From NCBI GenBank assembly GCA_035444405.1, contig DAOMOP010000092.1, forward strand, positions 1-14,918: a stretch of 14,918 nt of DNA, written 5' to 3'. The notes beneath the pieces were generated by a model. It saw only the letters and a program-made list of their open reading frames with translations, was not told where the DNA came from and did not search any database. The DNA is from DAOMOP01 sp035444405. GTDB taxonomy: Bacteria; Pseudomonadota; Gammaproteobacteria; Burkholderiales; Rhodocyclaceae. Both the position numbers and the translations under genes were made by a program. Position 1 is the first letter of the stretch; each line of letters begins with the position of its first letter. Below are positions 6,625 to 13,700 of this stretch, one piece after another.

Positions 6625-7361
6625 GTTGTCAGGCGGCGGTTTTGAGCTGTTCGATGGGGAGGTCGTGAGCGACGTAGTCCCAGTAGAGAGCGGTGGTGTA
6701 GAGCAGCCGCATCTGAGCGCCGATCTCGCAGATCTTGAGGCATTTTTGCTGGAGCTCTGGGGTGTTGGCGTGTTCGAGGACGATCTGGTAGCCGCGCTCG
6801 CCGTGGATTTCGTCGGAGACGATGTGCAGGTCGAAGAACTCGACCTCCTCGTCGGAGAAGCCGTACTTGTCGCGCAGGGTGGGGGTCTGCTTGCGGTAGA
6901 TGGAGGGGACTTGGGATTCGAGTCCGACGACGAGTCCGGCGACGGCGACGACGGGGTCCTCGCGCATGGCGACGGCGTAGCACCAGCTTTGCAGGCCGCG
7001 GGTGGTGGGGGACATGTTGTCGGGGTCGATGACGCGCTCGCGGGAGGTGCCGCAGGCCTCGGCGAAGCGGATGAGGAGGTCGGTATGGCGGTCGCCGCCG
7101 ATTTCTTCCTCGTACATGTTGGCGAGCAGGAAGTCCTTGGCCTCGGTGAGGTGATCGGGGGTGCGGGCGTAGATGTAGGCGAGGTAGTCGGCGAAGGGAC
7201 CGACGTAGTGGTAGTGGTTTTCGGCCCAGCGGGCGAGGTGGGCGCGCGAGAGTTTGCCGCTGGCCCAGGCGATGGAGAAGGGGGCGAGGTTGGCGCTTTT
7301 GCCGCGGATGGCCTGTTCGAGGGCGGTGCGGAAGTCGTCGCGGTTCATCAGGGCGGTCATG
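6625..7361. repeat. Direct repeat, copy 1: the HDO coding sequence
   Basis: This stretch of about 737 bp is repeated in the same orientation at 13770-14506. By line-by-line reading I found no difference, and the translations agree in the coding frame and in an opposite-strand frame, so identity is at DNA level. The match stops 4 bp past the stop codon and 1 bp before the start codon. Flanking sequence on both sides is different. Confidence 0.95.
6629..7360 (-). CDS. Heme-oxygenase-like diiron oxidase/oxygenase (HDO), copy 1
   Basis: This 243-residue helical protein is of the TenA/PqqC/CADD fold. The metal-ligand set of diiron HDO enzymes is visible: E85 and H92 (EEIGGDRH), E148 (GLESQVP), then H179, D183 and H186 (FFDLHIVSDEIHG). 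Spacing matches the CADD/BesC pattern closely. Family members use O2 and two irons for fatty-acid decarboxylation (UndA), amino-acid cleavage (BesC), N-oxygenation (SznF, RohS) or p-aminobenzoate formation (CADD). Which reaction applies here is unknown. K157 lies near the position of the CADD reactive lysine. The ATG at 7360 follows AAGGAGGA at ideal spacing. It heads the operon with both ferredoxins, about 115 nt after a promoter with GTATAC dyads. Codon use is strikingly C-ending (GCC, CTC, CCC, ACC), unlike the GCG/CTG/CCG-rich neighbours, suggesting transfer from another source or selection for high expression. Confidence 0.88.
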   Translation of the reverse strand: MTALMNRDDFRTALEQAIRGKSANLAPFSIAWASGKLSRAHLARWAENHYHYVGPFADYLAYIYARTPDHLTEAKDFLLANMYEEEIGGDRHTDLLIRFAEACGTSRERVIDPDNMSPTTRGLQSWCYAVAMREDPVVAVAGLVVGLESQVPSIYRKQTPTLRDKYGFSDEEVEFFDLHIVSDEIHGERGYQIVLEHANTPELQQKCLKICEIGAQMRLLYTTALYWDYVAHDLPIEQLKTAA

Positions 7362-7470
7362 TGCTCCTCCTTTGTCATAATGGTGGCGGGCGGGCCGCCA
7401 GTCGGGTGGGGCGTGATGGCCGCCCGCCGATGCGTGATCGTCCGGAACGGAAGGTCATCGGACATCTTGC

Positions 7471-7504
7471 TGTATACTGTATACAACAATAAACGGAAAA
7501 TCAA
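7471..7504 (-). promoter_or_regulatory. HDO1 operon promoter with double GTATAC operator
   Basis: Two GTATAC hexamers (7472-7477 and 7479-7484) one base apart make a perfect 13-bp dyad. On the minus strand TTGATT (7499-7504) and TACAGT (7476-7481) are spaced by 17 bp, so the dyad covers the -10. A further near-perfect palindrome (7512-7527) lies 7 bp upstream of the -35. This is the best copy of the motif in the window and a strong candidate for the GntR protein. Confidence 0.62.
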
Positions 7505-7511
7505 CCCGTCG

Positions 7512-7527
7512 CGCGGGATATCTCGCG
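7512..7527. promoter_or_regulatory. Palindrome upstream of the HDO1 promoter
   Basis: CGCGGGATATCTCGCG is a palindrome with a single mismatched pair centred on GATATC. It sits immediately upstream of the HDO1 -35, where an activator might bind. It has no counterpart at the other promoters. It could be chance in G/C-rich DNA. Confidence 0.3.
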
Positions 7528-7618
7528 GATCTTCTATCTGGAGGGGAAAACCGCGATCACGATGCAGCCCCCGCGGCCTCAGGAAGGGGGCGCTTGAAGT
7601 GGTCGGGGCGTCGCGCGG

Positions 7619-9103
7619 CTAACGGCCGAGGGCGATGCCGTCCTTGCGCCGGTCCGAGCCGCCGACCAGGCGGCCGTCGGGTGCGCGCAGCACGAACTGC
7701 GCGCCGCCGAAGTCGCTGCGGCCGCCCAGTTCGCCGGCACCGGCCGGATCGGCATAGCCGGCCGCGCGCAGCGCGCGCACCACCGGCTCCGGCGTGCCGG
7801 TCTCGATCGCCAGCGTGGTGTCGGATTCGAGGCGCCAGCGCGGCGCGTCGATGGCCGCCTGCAGCGGCTGCTGCCACACCGCGAGCCGCACCAGCAGCTG
7901 CACATGCCCCTGCGGCTGCATCGCGCCGCCGACCACGCCGAAGCCGGCGTGGAACCGCCCGTCGCGCAGCGCCGCGCCCGGGATCACCGTGTGGTAAGGG
8001 CGCTTGTGCGGCGCGACGCCGTTGATGTGGCCGGGCGCGGAGAAGCCGAATGCGCGGTTTTGCAGCACGAAGCCGCAGCCGGGCACGCCGATGCCCGAGC
8101 CGAAGCGCTTGAACACGCTGCTCATCAGCGTCACCGCCAGGCCGTCGGCGTCGACGACCACCGTGCAGACGGTGTTGCCGGCCGGATCGGCGACGGTCGC
8201 TTTGGCATGCGCCATCGCGCGCTGCATCGCGCCGACCATCGCGACCGCCGTGTCCGGGTCGTCCTCGCCGAGCGGCTGCGGTTCGAGCTCGCGCAGCGCC
8301 TCGAGTACCGCGATGCCGTGCGTGTTGGGCGGGCATTCGAGCACCGTCAGGCCACGAAAACTCGCCGACGCCGGCGTGCAGAAGTCGCCGTGATGCGCCT
8401 CGAAGTCGCGCGCTTCGAGCACCCCGCCGCACGCCTGGCTGGCCTGCGCGGCCGCGCGTGCCGGCGCGCCATGGTAGAACGCTGCCGGCCCGTCGTGCGC
8501 GACCGCTTCGAGCACGGCGGCGAGCTCGGGGTTCGTGAAGATCTCGCCCGCCTGCGGCGGGCGCCCGGCGCGGTACAGCGCGGCGCTGGCCGCATCGCTG
8601 CGCAGCACGTGCGCGAACAGCGCCCATTCGCCCGCGCTCACACGGCCCACCGCGAAGCCGGCACGCGCCGTCGCGATGGCCGGCTGCAGCAGGCGCGCGA
8701 ACGGCAGCCGCCCGTAGCGCGCGTGCAGGTCGTGCCAGCCCTGCACGACGCCCGGCGTCGTCACCGACAGCGGGTGGCGCTCGGGGATGCGCTGGCCGGG
8801 CAGCTCGCGCACCAGGCTCGCGTCGAGCGCGAACGGCGCGTGGCCGGTCCCGTTGTAGGCGAGCGGCGGCTCGCCGGGCGCGACGATCATCGCCAGCAGG
8901 TCGCCGCCGATGCCGGTCGCCATCGGCTCGACGACGCCGAGCAGCGCGTCGGCCGCGATCGCGGCATCGATCGCGCTGCCGTCGGCGTCGAGGACCTCGA
9001 GCGCGGCCTGCGCGGCCAGCGGGTGGCCGGTCGCGACCATCTGGCGCTCGCCCCACACGCCGGCGGAGTCCTTGTGGAGGGGGTCGATTCGGTCAGTGCT
9101 CAT
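7619..9103 (-). CDS. Gamma-glutamyltransferase-fold amidohydrolase, cytoplasmic
   Basis: This 494-residue Ntn-hydrolase is of the gamma-glutamyltransferase family. Members self-cleave before a Thr that becomes the nucleophile. T311 (GNTVCTVVVD, 309-318) aligns with that Thr, followed by conserved FGSGIGVPG (334-342) and APRW (420-423). There is no signal peptide, unlike periplasmic GGT. Residues that hold the gamma-glutamyl carboxylate in true GGT appear changed: YNGTGHAP (83-90) replaces the usual Arg-containing stretch, and RPYHTVIP (368-375) replaces the double-Ser motif. Together with MQPQGH (395-400) this resembles the GGT-like amidohydrolase branch that includes oxamate amidohydrolase HpxW, so hydrolysis of an amide intermediate is more likely than glutathione turnover (inference). 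The ATG at 9103 is preceded by AGGAG at about 12 nt, in a leader shared with the aldehyde dehydrogenase gene. Confidence 0.85.
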   Translation of the reverse strand: MSTDRIDPLHKDSAGVWGERQMVATGHPLAAQAALEVLDADGSAIDAAIAADALLGVVEPMATGIGGDLLAMIVAPGEPPLAYNGTGHAPFALDASLVRELPGQRIPERHPLSVTTPGVVQGWHDLHARYGRLPFARLLQPAIATARAGFAVGRVSAGEWALFAHVLRSDAASAALYRAGRPPQAGEIFTNPELAAVLEAVAHDGPAAFYHGAPARAAAQASQACGGVLEARDFEAHHGDFCTPASASFRGLTVLECPPNTHGIAVLEALRELEPQPLGEDDPDTAVAMVGAMQRAMAHAKATVADPAGNTVCTVVVDADGLAVTLMSSVFKRFGSGIGVPGCGFVLQNRAFGFSAPGHINGVAPHKRPYHTVIPGAALRDGRFHAGFGVVGGAMQPQGHVQLLVRLAVWQQPLQAAIDAPRWRLESDTTLAIETGTPEPVVRALRAAGYADPAGAGELGGRSDFGGAQFVLRAPDGRLVGGSDRRKDGIALGR

Positions 9104-9122
9104 CGGGGATCGAAGCTCCTGG
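9096..9122 (-). repeat. Leader repeat, copy at the GGT-like gene
   Basis: This 27-bp start region is 25/27 identical to 13693-13719 at the aldehyde dehydrogenase start. The shared part includes the ribosome site (CCAGGAGCTTCGATCCC on the coding strand) and the first codons ATGAGCAC. The two proteins are unrelated, so the match is not due to homology of the genes. Confidence 0.8.
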
Positions 9123-9194
9123 TCCAGGGAACGGATGCGCGACGAGCACCGCGATGGGGCGGCCGCCGGTTACGGTCGGTTCGTCTGGCACCGG

Positions 9195-9494
9195 TCACGC
9201 TGCAAGTCGATGTTCGATCGCGGCGCGCACCAGATCGGGGATGAAGATACCTTCGTCGGCGTTCGGGAAGTACAGGTCGAACCCACCCCCTTCGACGCGC
9301 ACGCCGGACAGATCGGCGGCGCGCGCGAAACCCAACGCGCTGGCGGGCATCGACAGCTCGACGCCACCTTCGAGTTCGAGGACGAGGCGGTTCGTTGCCG
9401 CCTCGAAACGCGCACCGATCGCTCGAGGTTCGACAGCGGCTGCGCTGCGGCCCCGATCGTATGCGCGTGCAATCATGTCATCCATGCTGTCCAT
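9195..9494 (-). CDS. DUF2442-domain protein, second gene of a TA-like pair
   Basis: This 99-residue protein has the DUF2442 pattern: a small beta-rich domain with alternating hydrophobics (ARFEAATNRLVLELEGG, 39-55), then SMPASALGFA and the conserved end DLYFPNADEGIFIPDL (71-86). The ATG at 9494 is my choice; another in-frame ATG at 9485 is equally possible, and both overlap the end of the DUF4160 gene, indicating translational coupling. A longer upstream frame would overlap the partner by over 100 bp and is rejected. DUF2442 proteins often accompany DUF4160 proteins and have been proposed as toxin-antitoxin-like modules; the biochemical role is not settled. It splits the catabolic array between RidA and the GGT-like gene. 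Confidence 0.8.
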   Translation of the reverse strand: MDSMDDMIARAYDRGRSAAAVEPRAIGARFEAATNRLVLELEGGVELSMPASALGFARAADLSGVRVEGGGFDLYFPNADEGIFIPDLVRAAIEHRLAA

Positions 9495-9729
9495 GTGTCG
9501 CGTCCCATGCCCCGCAAAGCCCGGCGAGGTTACTGTCGATGTGATCGAGCATCCGGCGCAGCGTTCCCCGCTCGATGCCCCGTGCATCGAGCGGGATGGC
9601 AGGACCGTCCGGGCAATTGAGCGCGATCCTGGCTCGCCCTTGCGGCCCCACCACGTGCACGTGCGCAGGCGGATGATCCAGCGAATAAATCATGATCCGC
9701 CACGCTCCGAAGCGCAACAGCGTTCCCAC
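9478..9729 (-). CDS. DUF4160-domain protein, first gene of a TA-like pair
   Basis: This 83-residue protein has the classic DUF4160 opening (MGTLLRFGAWRIMIYSLDH), the motif PPAHVHVVGPQG (20-31) and the ALNCPDGP strand (36-43). The full family length is present. The start is a GTG at 9729, chosen because the conserved N-terminus begins there and GAGGA lies 7 nt upstream. It overlaps the DUF2442 gene at its end. An unusually A/T-rich stretch (9850-9890) lies upstream and may hold the pair's own promoter. The pair is probably a mobile or selfish insertion into the operon rather than a pathway component (inference). Confidence 0.82.
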   Translation of the reverse strand: MGTLLRFGAWRIMIYSLDHPPAHVHVVGPQGRARIALNCPDGPAIPLDARGIERGTLRRMLDHIDSNLAGLCGAWDATHGQHG

Positions 9730-9849
9730 CAGCGTGTCCTCGTCCTCCGGTCAGTCCATGACTCTGCGCGTGCGCAAGCACGCGGCGCGACAGGGCGCCA
9801 AAGCGAATCCGGCCCTTCGCCTGGCGGCTCCTGCGACGCAAGAGAGTGG

Positions 9850-9890
9850 ACTATACCGTACGACTAAGCACTGGTATGCAAATAGTATGG
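9850..9890 (-). promoter_or_regulatory. A/T-rich possible promoter for the DUF4160/DUF2442 pair
   Basis: This is an A/T-rich island between the RidA stop and the DUF4160 start. On the minus strand TTGCAT (9876-9881) and TATAGT (9850-9855) are recognisable hexamers, but their 20-bp spacing is longer than usual. Two GTAT elements (9874-9877, 9885-9888) are present without a full GTATAC. This is support for a promoter by composition and position only. Confidence 0.35.
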
Positions 9891-9914
9891 GTCTGGCGCT
9901 GCACTGGGCTGCGC

Positions 9915-10307
9915 CTAGCCCGCCTTGCGTGCGACGAGCTCGATCTCGACGCGGGCGCCGCCGGGCAGGGCGGCGACGCCGATCGTTGTGCGTGCCGGCC
10001 GCGGCTCGTCGAAGGCCTCGGCGTAGATCGCGTTCATCGTGCGGAAGTCGCCCATGTCGGCGAGAAAGACGTTGGCCTTGATCACGTCGGCGAACGACAG
10101 GCCGGCGGCGGCGAGCACCGCGGCGAGGTTGTCGAGCACCTGGCGTGTCTCGGCGGCGACGTCGCCGCCGGGCGGCAGCGCGCCGCTGGCCGGGTTCACG
10201 CCAGTCTGGCCGGACACGTAGAGCAGCTCGCCCGCCCAGACGGCGCGCGAAAAGGGGCCGAGCGGGGCGGCGAGGCCGGGGCCTTCGGTGATGGCGTTGC
10301 GGGTCAT
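9915..10307 (-). CDS. RidA/YjgF/YER057c-family reactive imine deaminase
   Basis: This 130-residue protein is of the RidA (Rid) family. It is expected to be a soluble homotrimer that hydrolyses enamine/imine intermediates to carbonyl compounds and ammonia. The family signatures VSGQTGVNP (31-39), NLAAVLAAAG (60-69) and VIKANVFLADM (75-85) are present. The key Arg that binds the substrate carboxylate in E. coli RidA is conserved as R106 (PARTTIG), as is the partner Glu near 121. The ATG at 10307 follows AAGGA at about 11 nt. Rid proteins also occur as dedicated catabolic deaminases, for example 2-aminomuconate deaminase. Placement in this array suggests that an imine forms during breakdown of a nitrogen-containing substrate. 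A general housekeeping role is possible but less likely here. Confidence 0.9.
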   Translation of the reverse strand: MTRNAITEGPGLAAPLGPFSRAVWAGELLYVSGQTGVNPASGALPPGGDVAAETRQVLDNLAAVLAAAGLSFADVIKANVFLADMGDFRTMNAIYAEAFDEPRPARTTIGVAALPGGARVEIELVARKAG

Positions 10308-10436
10308 GATCGATGTTTCCTTCGGGTTGGGGGAGACGAACGGCGGGCGGTGCCATGCCGGGTCACGTGGTGTCGTGCCGCACCGGCCGATGCTGCGATG
10401 GGTGATGTGGCGGGCCCTGCATCGCGGGAGGCGCGC

Positions 10437-10505
10437 GGCACGAGCGGTCCGTGCCGCGGCGCGGAACTGGGAGGTCCCGCCGCGGGGCGGGGTCGGCGGT
10501 TCCGC
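10437..10505 (-). repeat. Structured intergenic region between reductase and RidA genes
   Basis: Within this 236-bp gap GGCACG (10437-10442) pairs with CGTGCC (10450-10455). GCGGAAC (10461-10467) pairs with GTTCCGC (10499-10505) around an inner G/C-rich stem. Neither is followed by a T-run. They may be mRNA-stabilising or attenuating structures in the operon transcript. Confidence 0.35.
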
Positions 10506-10543
10506 CGCCGCGCGATATCGGCACGGTCGGCCGAGGCGCCGGC

Positions 10544-11542
10544 TCAGTGGTGCTGGAAGCTGAAGCCGTCCACATAGATGTGGTCCACGCTCGCGCCCTT
10601 GCCGAGGAAGGCCTGCTTCGCGTCGTGGATCATCGCCGGTGCGCCGCACAGGTAGAAGGCGTGCTCCGAGAAGTCGTCGAAATCCTGCAGCACGGCGTGC
10701 TGCACGTGGCCGCGGCGGCCGGGCCAGGACGACGGCGCGCGCGACAGCACCGGGACGTACTGGAACTCGTAGAGGCGGTCGGCCCAGCTGCGGATCTCTT
10801 CGTCGAGGTACAGGTCGGCCGCGGTGCGCATGCCCCAGTACAGCGACACGGGCGGGCAGTCGGGGTCGTCGAGCAGCGACTCGAGGATGCACTTGATCGG
10901 TGAGATGCCGGTGCCGGTCGCGACCAGGATCAGCGGCCGGTAGTCCTCGGCGTGGTAGCAGAACGTGCCCAGCGGCAGTTCGACCTCCAGCGTGTCGCCG
11001 GGGCGCAGCTCGGCGAGTCGCCCCGCAGTGAAGCGGCCGTCCGGAATGCGGCGGATGTGGAAATCGACGAGCCCGCCGTTGGGCACCGAGGCCATCGAGA
11101 AGCTGCGGTGGCTGCCGTCCTCGAGAAACACGTTCATGTACTGGCCGGGCCGGTAGATGAAGGACCCGGCCTCGGGCAGCTCGAGCGCGAGGTGGACCAC
11201 GTCGTCGCTGAACGGGCGCAGCTCGCGGATCACCGCGGTGTGGCGCGCCGGCTCGGAGGCCGCTGGCAGCGCACGCTCGGTGCTGATCACCAGGTCGCTC
11301 TGCGGGTGCGCCTGACAGGTCAGCACGAAACCTTGTTCGGCTTCCTCGGGGGTCAGCGCCATCGGGAATTCGTCATAGGTGACACGGCCTTCGAGCAGCT
11401 TCACGCGGCAGGTGCCGCAGCCGCCGAGCGTGCATTCGTGGGGCAGTCGCACCTCTTCGCGCAGCGCCGCGTCGAGCACGGTCTCGCCGCCGCCGACCTC
11501 GAAGGATTCGGACGTTTCCAGGAGTTGAACTCGATAAGTCAT
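10544..11542 (-). CDS. NAD(P)H-dependent ferredoxin-type oxygenase reductase ([2Fe-2S]/FAD)
   Basis: This 332-residue three-domain reductase resembles BenC/XylZ and phenol-hydroxylase reductases. Residues 1-90 are a plant-type [2Fe-2S] domain (C37, C42, C45 in ECTLGGCGTC; C76 in LTCQ). Residues about 100-198 are the FAD domain, with RSFSMAS (146-152) binding the flavin. Residues about 203-332 bind NAD(P)H, with VATGTGISPIK (207-217) and FYLCGAPAMI (296-305). The ATG at 11542 has GGAGG 5 nt upstream, the best ribosome site in its operon. Such enzymes move electrons from NAD(P)H to an oxygenase, directly or through a ferredoxin. No Rieske or soluble-diiron monooxygenase alpha subunit is present in the window, so the HDO proteins are the only visible oxygen-activating partner. 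That pairing is the main reason to suspect a new enzyme system. Confidence 0.92.
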   Translation of the reverse strand: MTYRVQLLETSESFEVGGGETVLDAALREEVRLPHECTLGGCGTCRVKLLEGRVTYDEFPMALTPEEAEQGFVLTCQAHPQSDLVISTERALPAASEPARHTAVIRELRPFSDDVVHLALELPEAGSFIYRPGQYMNVFLEDGSHRSFSMASVPNGGLVDFHIRRIPDGRFTAGRLAELRPGDTLEVELPLGTFCYHAEDYRPLILVATGTGISPIKCILESLLDDPDCPPVSLYWGMRTAADLYLDEEIRSWADRLYEFQYVPVLSRAPSSWPGRRGHVQHAVLQDFDDFSEHAFYLCGAPAMIHDAKQAFLGKGASVDHIYVDGFSFQHH

Positions 11543-11590
11543 GGTCGCCTCCGGGCCCATGGCACCGGGTCTTGGGGTTAGTTCGATGCT

Positions 11591-11667
11591 GTGACGGTGG
11601 GCTTGCGGGCCGCCCCGCGGGAGCCGCCAGGGCACGCCGAGCGCCGCGCGAGCGCGCCCACCGTCAC
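11591..11667. repeat. 12-bp inverted repeat flanking a structured loop, GlcG-reductase gap
   Basis: GTGACGGTGGGC (11591-11602) and GCCCACCGTCAC (11656-11667) are perfect inverted copies separated by 53 bp of G/C-rich, self-complementary DNA. The element fills most of the 132-bp gap between the GlcG-like and reductase genes. It has no T-run. It may be an mRNA-processing or stability structure, or a small dispersed repeat. Confidence 0.5.
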
Positions 11668-11674
11668 CGTGTGC

Positions 11675-12154
11675 TCACTTCTTGATGTCGGCCTGGGCCA
11701 GCACCTCGAAGCCTTGCGGCGCGAGCAGCGCCCGGAGCGCGGCCAGCGCGGCGACGCCGCAGGCGGTGTCCTGCTCGCCGTTGCCGCCCGACAGACCGAC
11801 GCCGCCGATCACCTCGCCATTGACGACGATCGGGTAGCCGCCGACGAACACCGCGAACTTGCCCTCGAAGCTCCACTGGATGCCGAAGGCTTCGTTGCCG
11901 GGCAGCGCCGGGCCGTTCGGCGGCGTGTTGAACAGGTGCGTCGAGCGCTTGTGGCCGGCCGCGGTGAAGGCCTTGTTCCAGGCGATCTGCGGCCCGGTCA
12001 CGCGGGCGCCGTCCATGCGCTCGAGCGCGAGCGGATAGCCGCCGTCATCGACGATGCACACCGTCTCGAGCACGCCGATCTCTTTCGCCTTGGCGACCGC
12101 GGCGTCGATCATGTGGCGCGCTTCCTTCAGTTCCAGCTTGATGGTCTCTTTCAT
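11675..12154 (-). CDS. GlcG/HbpS-family (DUF336) protein
   Basis: This 159-residue protein is of the GlcG/HbpS family (PF03928). The domain spans nearly the whole chain, with VCIVDDGGYPLALERMDGA (32-50) and the Gly-rich GGYPIVVNGEVIGGVGLSGG (104-123). HbpS-type members bind heme or cobalamin, and GlcG is encoded in glycolate-utilisation operons. Their catalytic role, if any, is mostly unclear. There is no convincing signal peptide, so it is probably cytoplasmic. The ATG at 12154 has only a weak GAGAGAG ribosome site. It lies 85 bp after the aldehyde dehydrogenase gene and shares its direction. The family is often found beside oxidoreductases of small alcohols, aldehydes and acids, consistent with this context. 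A cofactor-handling or accessory role is a guess. Confidence 0.85.
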   Translation of the reverse strand: MKETIKLELKEARHMIDAAVAKAKEIGVLETVCIVDDGGYPLALERMDGARVTGPQIAWNKAFTAAGHKRSTHLFNTPPNGPALPGNEAFGIQWSFEGKFAVFVGGYPIVVNGEVIGGVGLSGGNGEQDTACGVAALAALRALLAPQGFEVLAQADIKK

Positions 12155-12239
12155 GGTCTTTCGTCTCTCTCGATTGGTCGGATGTGGCGGCGGGCGGTGG
12201 CGCGCTGCCCCCCGGCTGCGCGGCCGGGACGGGCGCGCG

Positions 12240-13700
12240 TCACCAGCCCTGGTAGACGGTCTTGATCTGCGTGTAGAACTCGAGCCCGGCGCGTCCGGAT
12301 TCGCGGAAGGTCGAGGTGCTCGAGCGCTTCAGCCCGCCGAACGGCGCGTTGACGAGATTGCCGGTGGTGGTGCGGTTGATCTTGACCGTGCCGGCCTCGA
12401 TGTCGTGCGCGAAGGCGTGCATATGGCGCGGGTCGCGCGTGCAGATCGCGGCGGCCAGGCCGTACTCGGTGTCGTTGGCCTTCGCGATCGCGTCGGCGTA
12501 GTCCTCGGCCTCGATGATCGCGATCACCGGCCCGAAGATCTCCTCGCGGGCGATGCGCATCGACTGGGTCACGTCGGTGAAGATCGCCGGCGTGACGTAG
12601 TAGCCGTGCTCGAAGCCTTCGCCGGTGAGGCGCTCGCCGCCGCACAGCAGCCGTGCCTCGCGCTTGCCGATCTCGATGTAGCCGAGCACCGTGTCGAGCT
12701 GCGAGGCGGTCGCGAGCGGTCCGAGGTCCATGCCGCTCGCCAGGCCGCTGCCGATCCTGAGCGCCTGCACGCGCGCGACCAGGCGCGCCGTGTACGCTTG
12801 CTTGACCGCGCGCAGCACGATCACGCGGCTGGTGCCGGTGCACGCCTGGCCGGTCAGCGACAGCCCGCCCTTGATCGTGAGCTCGACCGCGCGGTCGAGA
12901 TCCGCGTCGTCCATGACGATGAGCGGGTTCTTGCCGCCGAGCTCCATCTGCGTCCGCGTGGTCATCGCCACCGAGCGGTGGATGTGCTCGCCGGCGCCGG
13001 TCGAGCCGGTGAAGGACACCGCACGGATTGGCGCCGACTCGGTGATCACCGGGCCGATCTCGCTCGCCTTGCCGGTCACGAAGTTGAGCACGCCGTGTGG
13101 CAGGCCCGCGTGCGCGAGCGCCTCGACCAGGCGCAGCCCGGACAGCGGCGCGTCCGACGAGGGCTTGAATACCACCGTGTTGCCGGTGACGAGCGCCGGG
13201 GCGATCTTGCGCGCCGGGATCGAGGCCGGAAAATTCCACGGTGTGATCACGGTGACGACGCCGAGCGGCTCGCGCTGGCTATAGACGAGCTGACCGGGAT
13301 CGTCCTGCGGGAAGAGCTCGCCGGTGAAGGTCTGGCCCTCGACCGCGTAGAAGCGGAAGGTCTGTGCCGAGCGCAGGAACTCGTCGCGCGCCTGCGCGAG
13401 CGGCTTGCCTTCCTCGAGCGTGAGCTCCTTGGCGAAGCGGTCGACGTGCGCCTCGATGTAGTCGGCCGCGGCGTTGAGGATCTTTGCGCGCCTGCCGATC
13501 GGCGTGTCGCGCCAGGCCGGGAAGGCCGCGCGCGCGGCCTCGACCGCCGCCTGCGCGTCGTCGCGCGTGGAGGCCTGGAAGCGGCCGACGATCTCGCGCG
13601 TGTCGGCCGGATTGACGTTGTCGAAGGTCTTGCCGGAGCGGCTGGCGACCCACGCGCCGTCGATATGGTTGAGGAAGGTCTCGATGCGGGCGGTGCTCAT
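12240..13700 (-). CDS. NAD(P)-dependent aldehyde dehydrogenase, semialdehyde type
   Basis: This full-length 486-residue ALDH-superfamily enzyme oxidises an aldehyde to an acid. Active-site residues are intact: N156 (PWNFP), E253 (ELGGKNP), C287 (GQACTG) and E387 (EEIFGP), with the cofactor loop FTGSTGAG (230-237) and K179. The C-terminal stretch NAPFGGLKRSSTSTFRESG (451-469) and the start of the chain resemble alpha-ketoglutaric-semialdehyde and related semialdehyde dehydrogenases, so a carboxylated aldehyde is a reasonable substrate class (inference). The ATG at 13700 has AGGAG about 12 nt upstream, within a leader repeated at the GGT-like gene. It follows HDO copy 2 by 73 bp, so it is the first enzyme coexpressed with that oxygenase and is likely to act on the oxygenase product or one close to it. 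Confidence 0.93.
   Translation of the reverse strand: MSTARIETFLNHIDGAWVASRSGKTFDNVNPADTREIVGRFQASTRDDAQAAVEAARAAFPAWRDTPIGRRAKILNAAADYIEAHVDRFAKELTLEEGKPLAQARDEFLRSAQTFRFYAVEGQTFTGELFPQDDPGQLVYSQREPLGVVTVITPWNFPASIPARKIAPALVTGNTVVFKPSSDAPLSGLRLVEALAHAGLPHGVLNFVTGKASEIGPVITESAPIRAVSFTGSTGAGEHIHRSVAMTTRTQMELGGKNPLIVMDDADLDRAVELTIKGGLSLTGQACTGTSRVIVLRAVKQAYTARLVARVQALRIGSGLASGMDLGPLATASQLDTVLGYIEIGKREARLLCGGERLTGEGFEHGYYVTPAIFTDVTQSMRIAREEIFGPVIAIIEAEDYADAIAKANDTEYGLAAAICTRDPRHMHAFAHDIEAGTVKINRTTTGNLVNAPFGGLKRSSTSTFRESGRAGLEFYTQIKTVYQGW

Noticed and set aside
6629..7360. Calling HDO a PqqC or TenA enzyme
   Set aside because: The fold is shared, but no PQQ or thiamine genes accompany it and the diiron ligand set of the oxygenase branch is complete.
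6560..7492. Full-length plus-strand open frame opposite HDO copy 1, repeated opposite copy 2 (about 13474-14709)
   Set aside because: Its product is low-complexity Gly/Val/Asp-rich, and the frame exists because HDO codons nearly always end in C or G. It has no ribosome site or family character. Its identity in both copies only confirms that the DNA is identical.
6629..7504. Extended start for HDO copy 1 at 7504
   Set aside because: The extra 48 residues are encoded by the promoter and the GTATAC dyad, whereas the ATG at 7360 has an ideal AAGGAGGA site. The second copy shares nothing upstream of that ATG.
7561..7596. Tiny plus-strand frame after GGAGGGGA near 7550
   Set aside because: It encodes only 11 residues opposite the GGT-like 3' region. 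There is no promoter or downstream plus-strand gene to support a leader peptide.
10544..11542. Rieske dioxygenase system suggested by the reductase
   Set aside because: No Rieske motif (CxH...CxxH) or dioxygenase alpha/beta subunit is present in any reading frame I examined.
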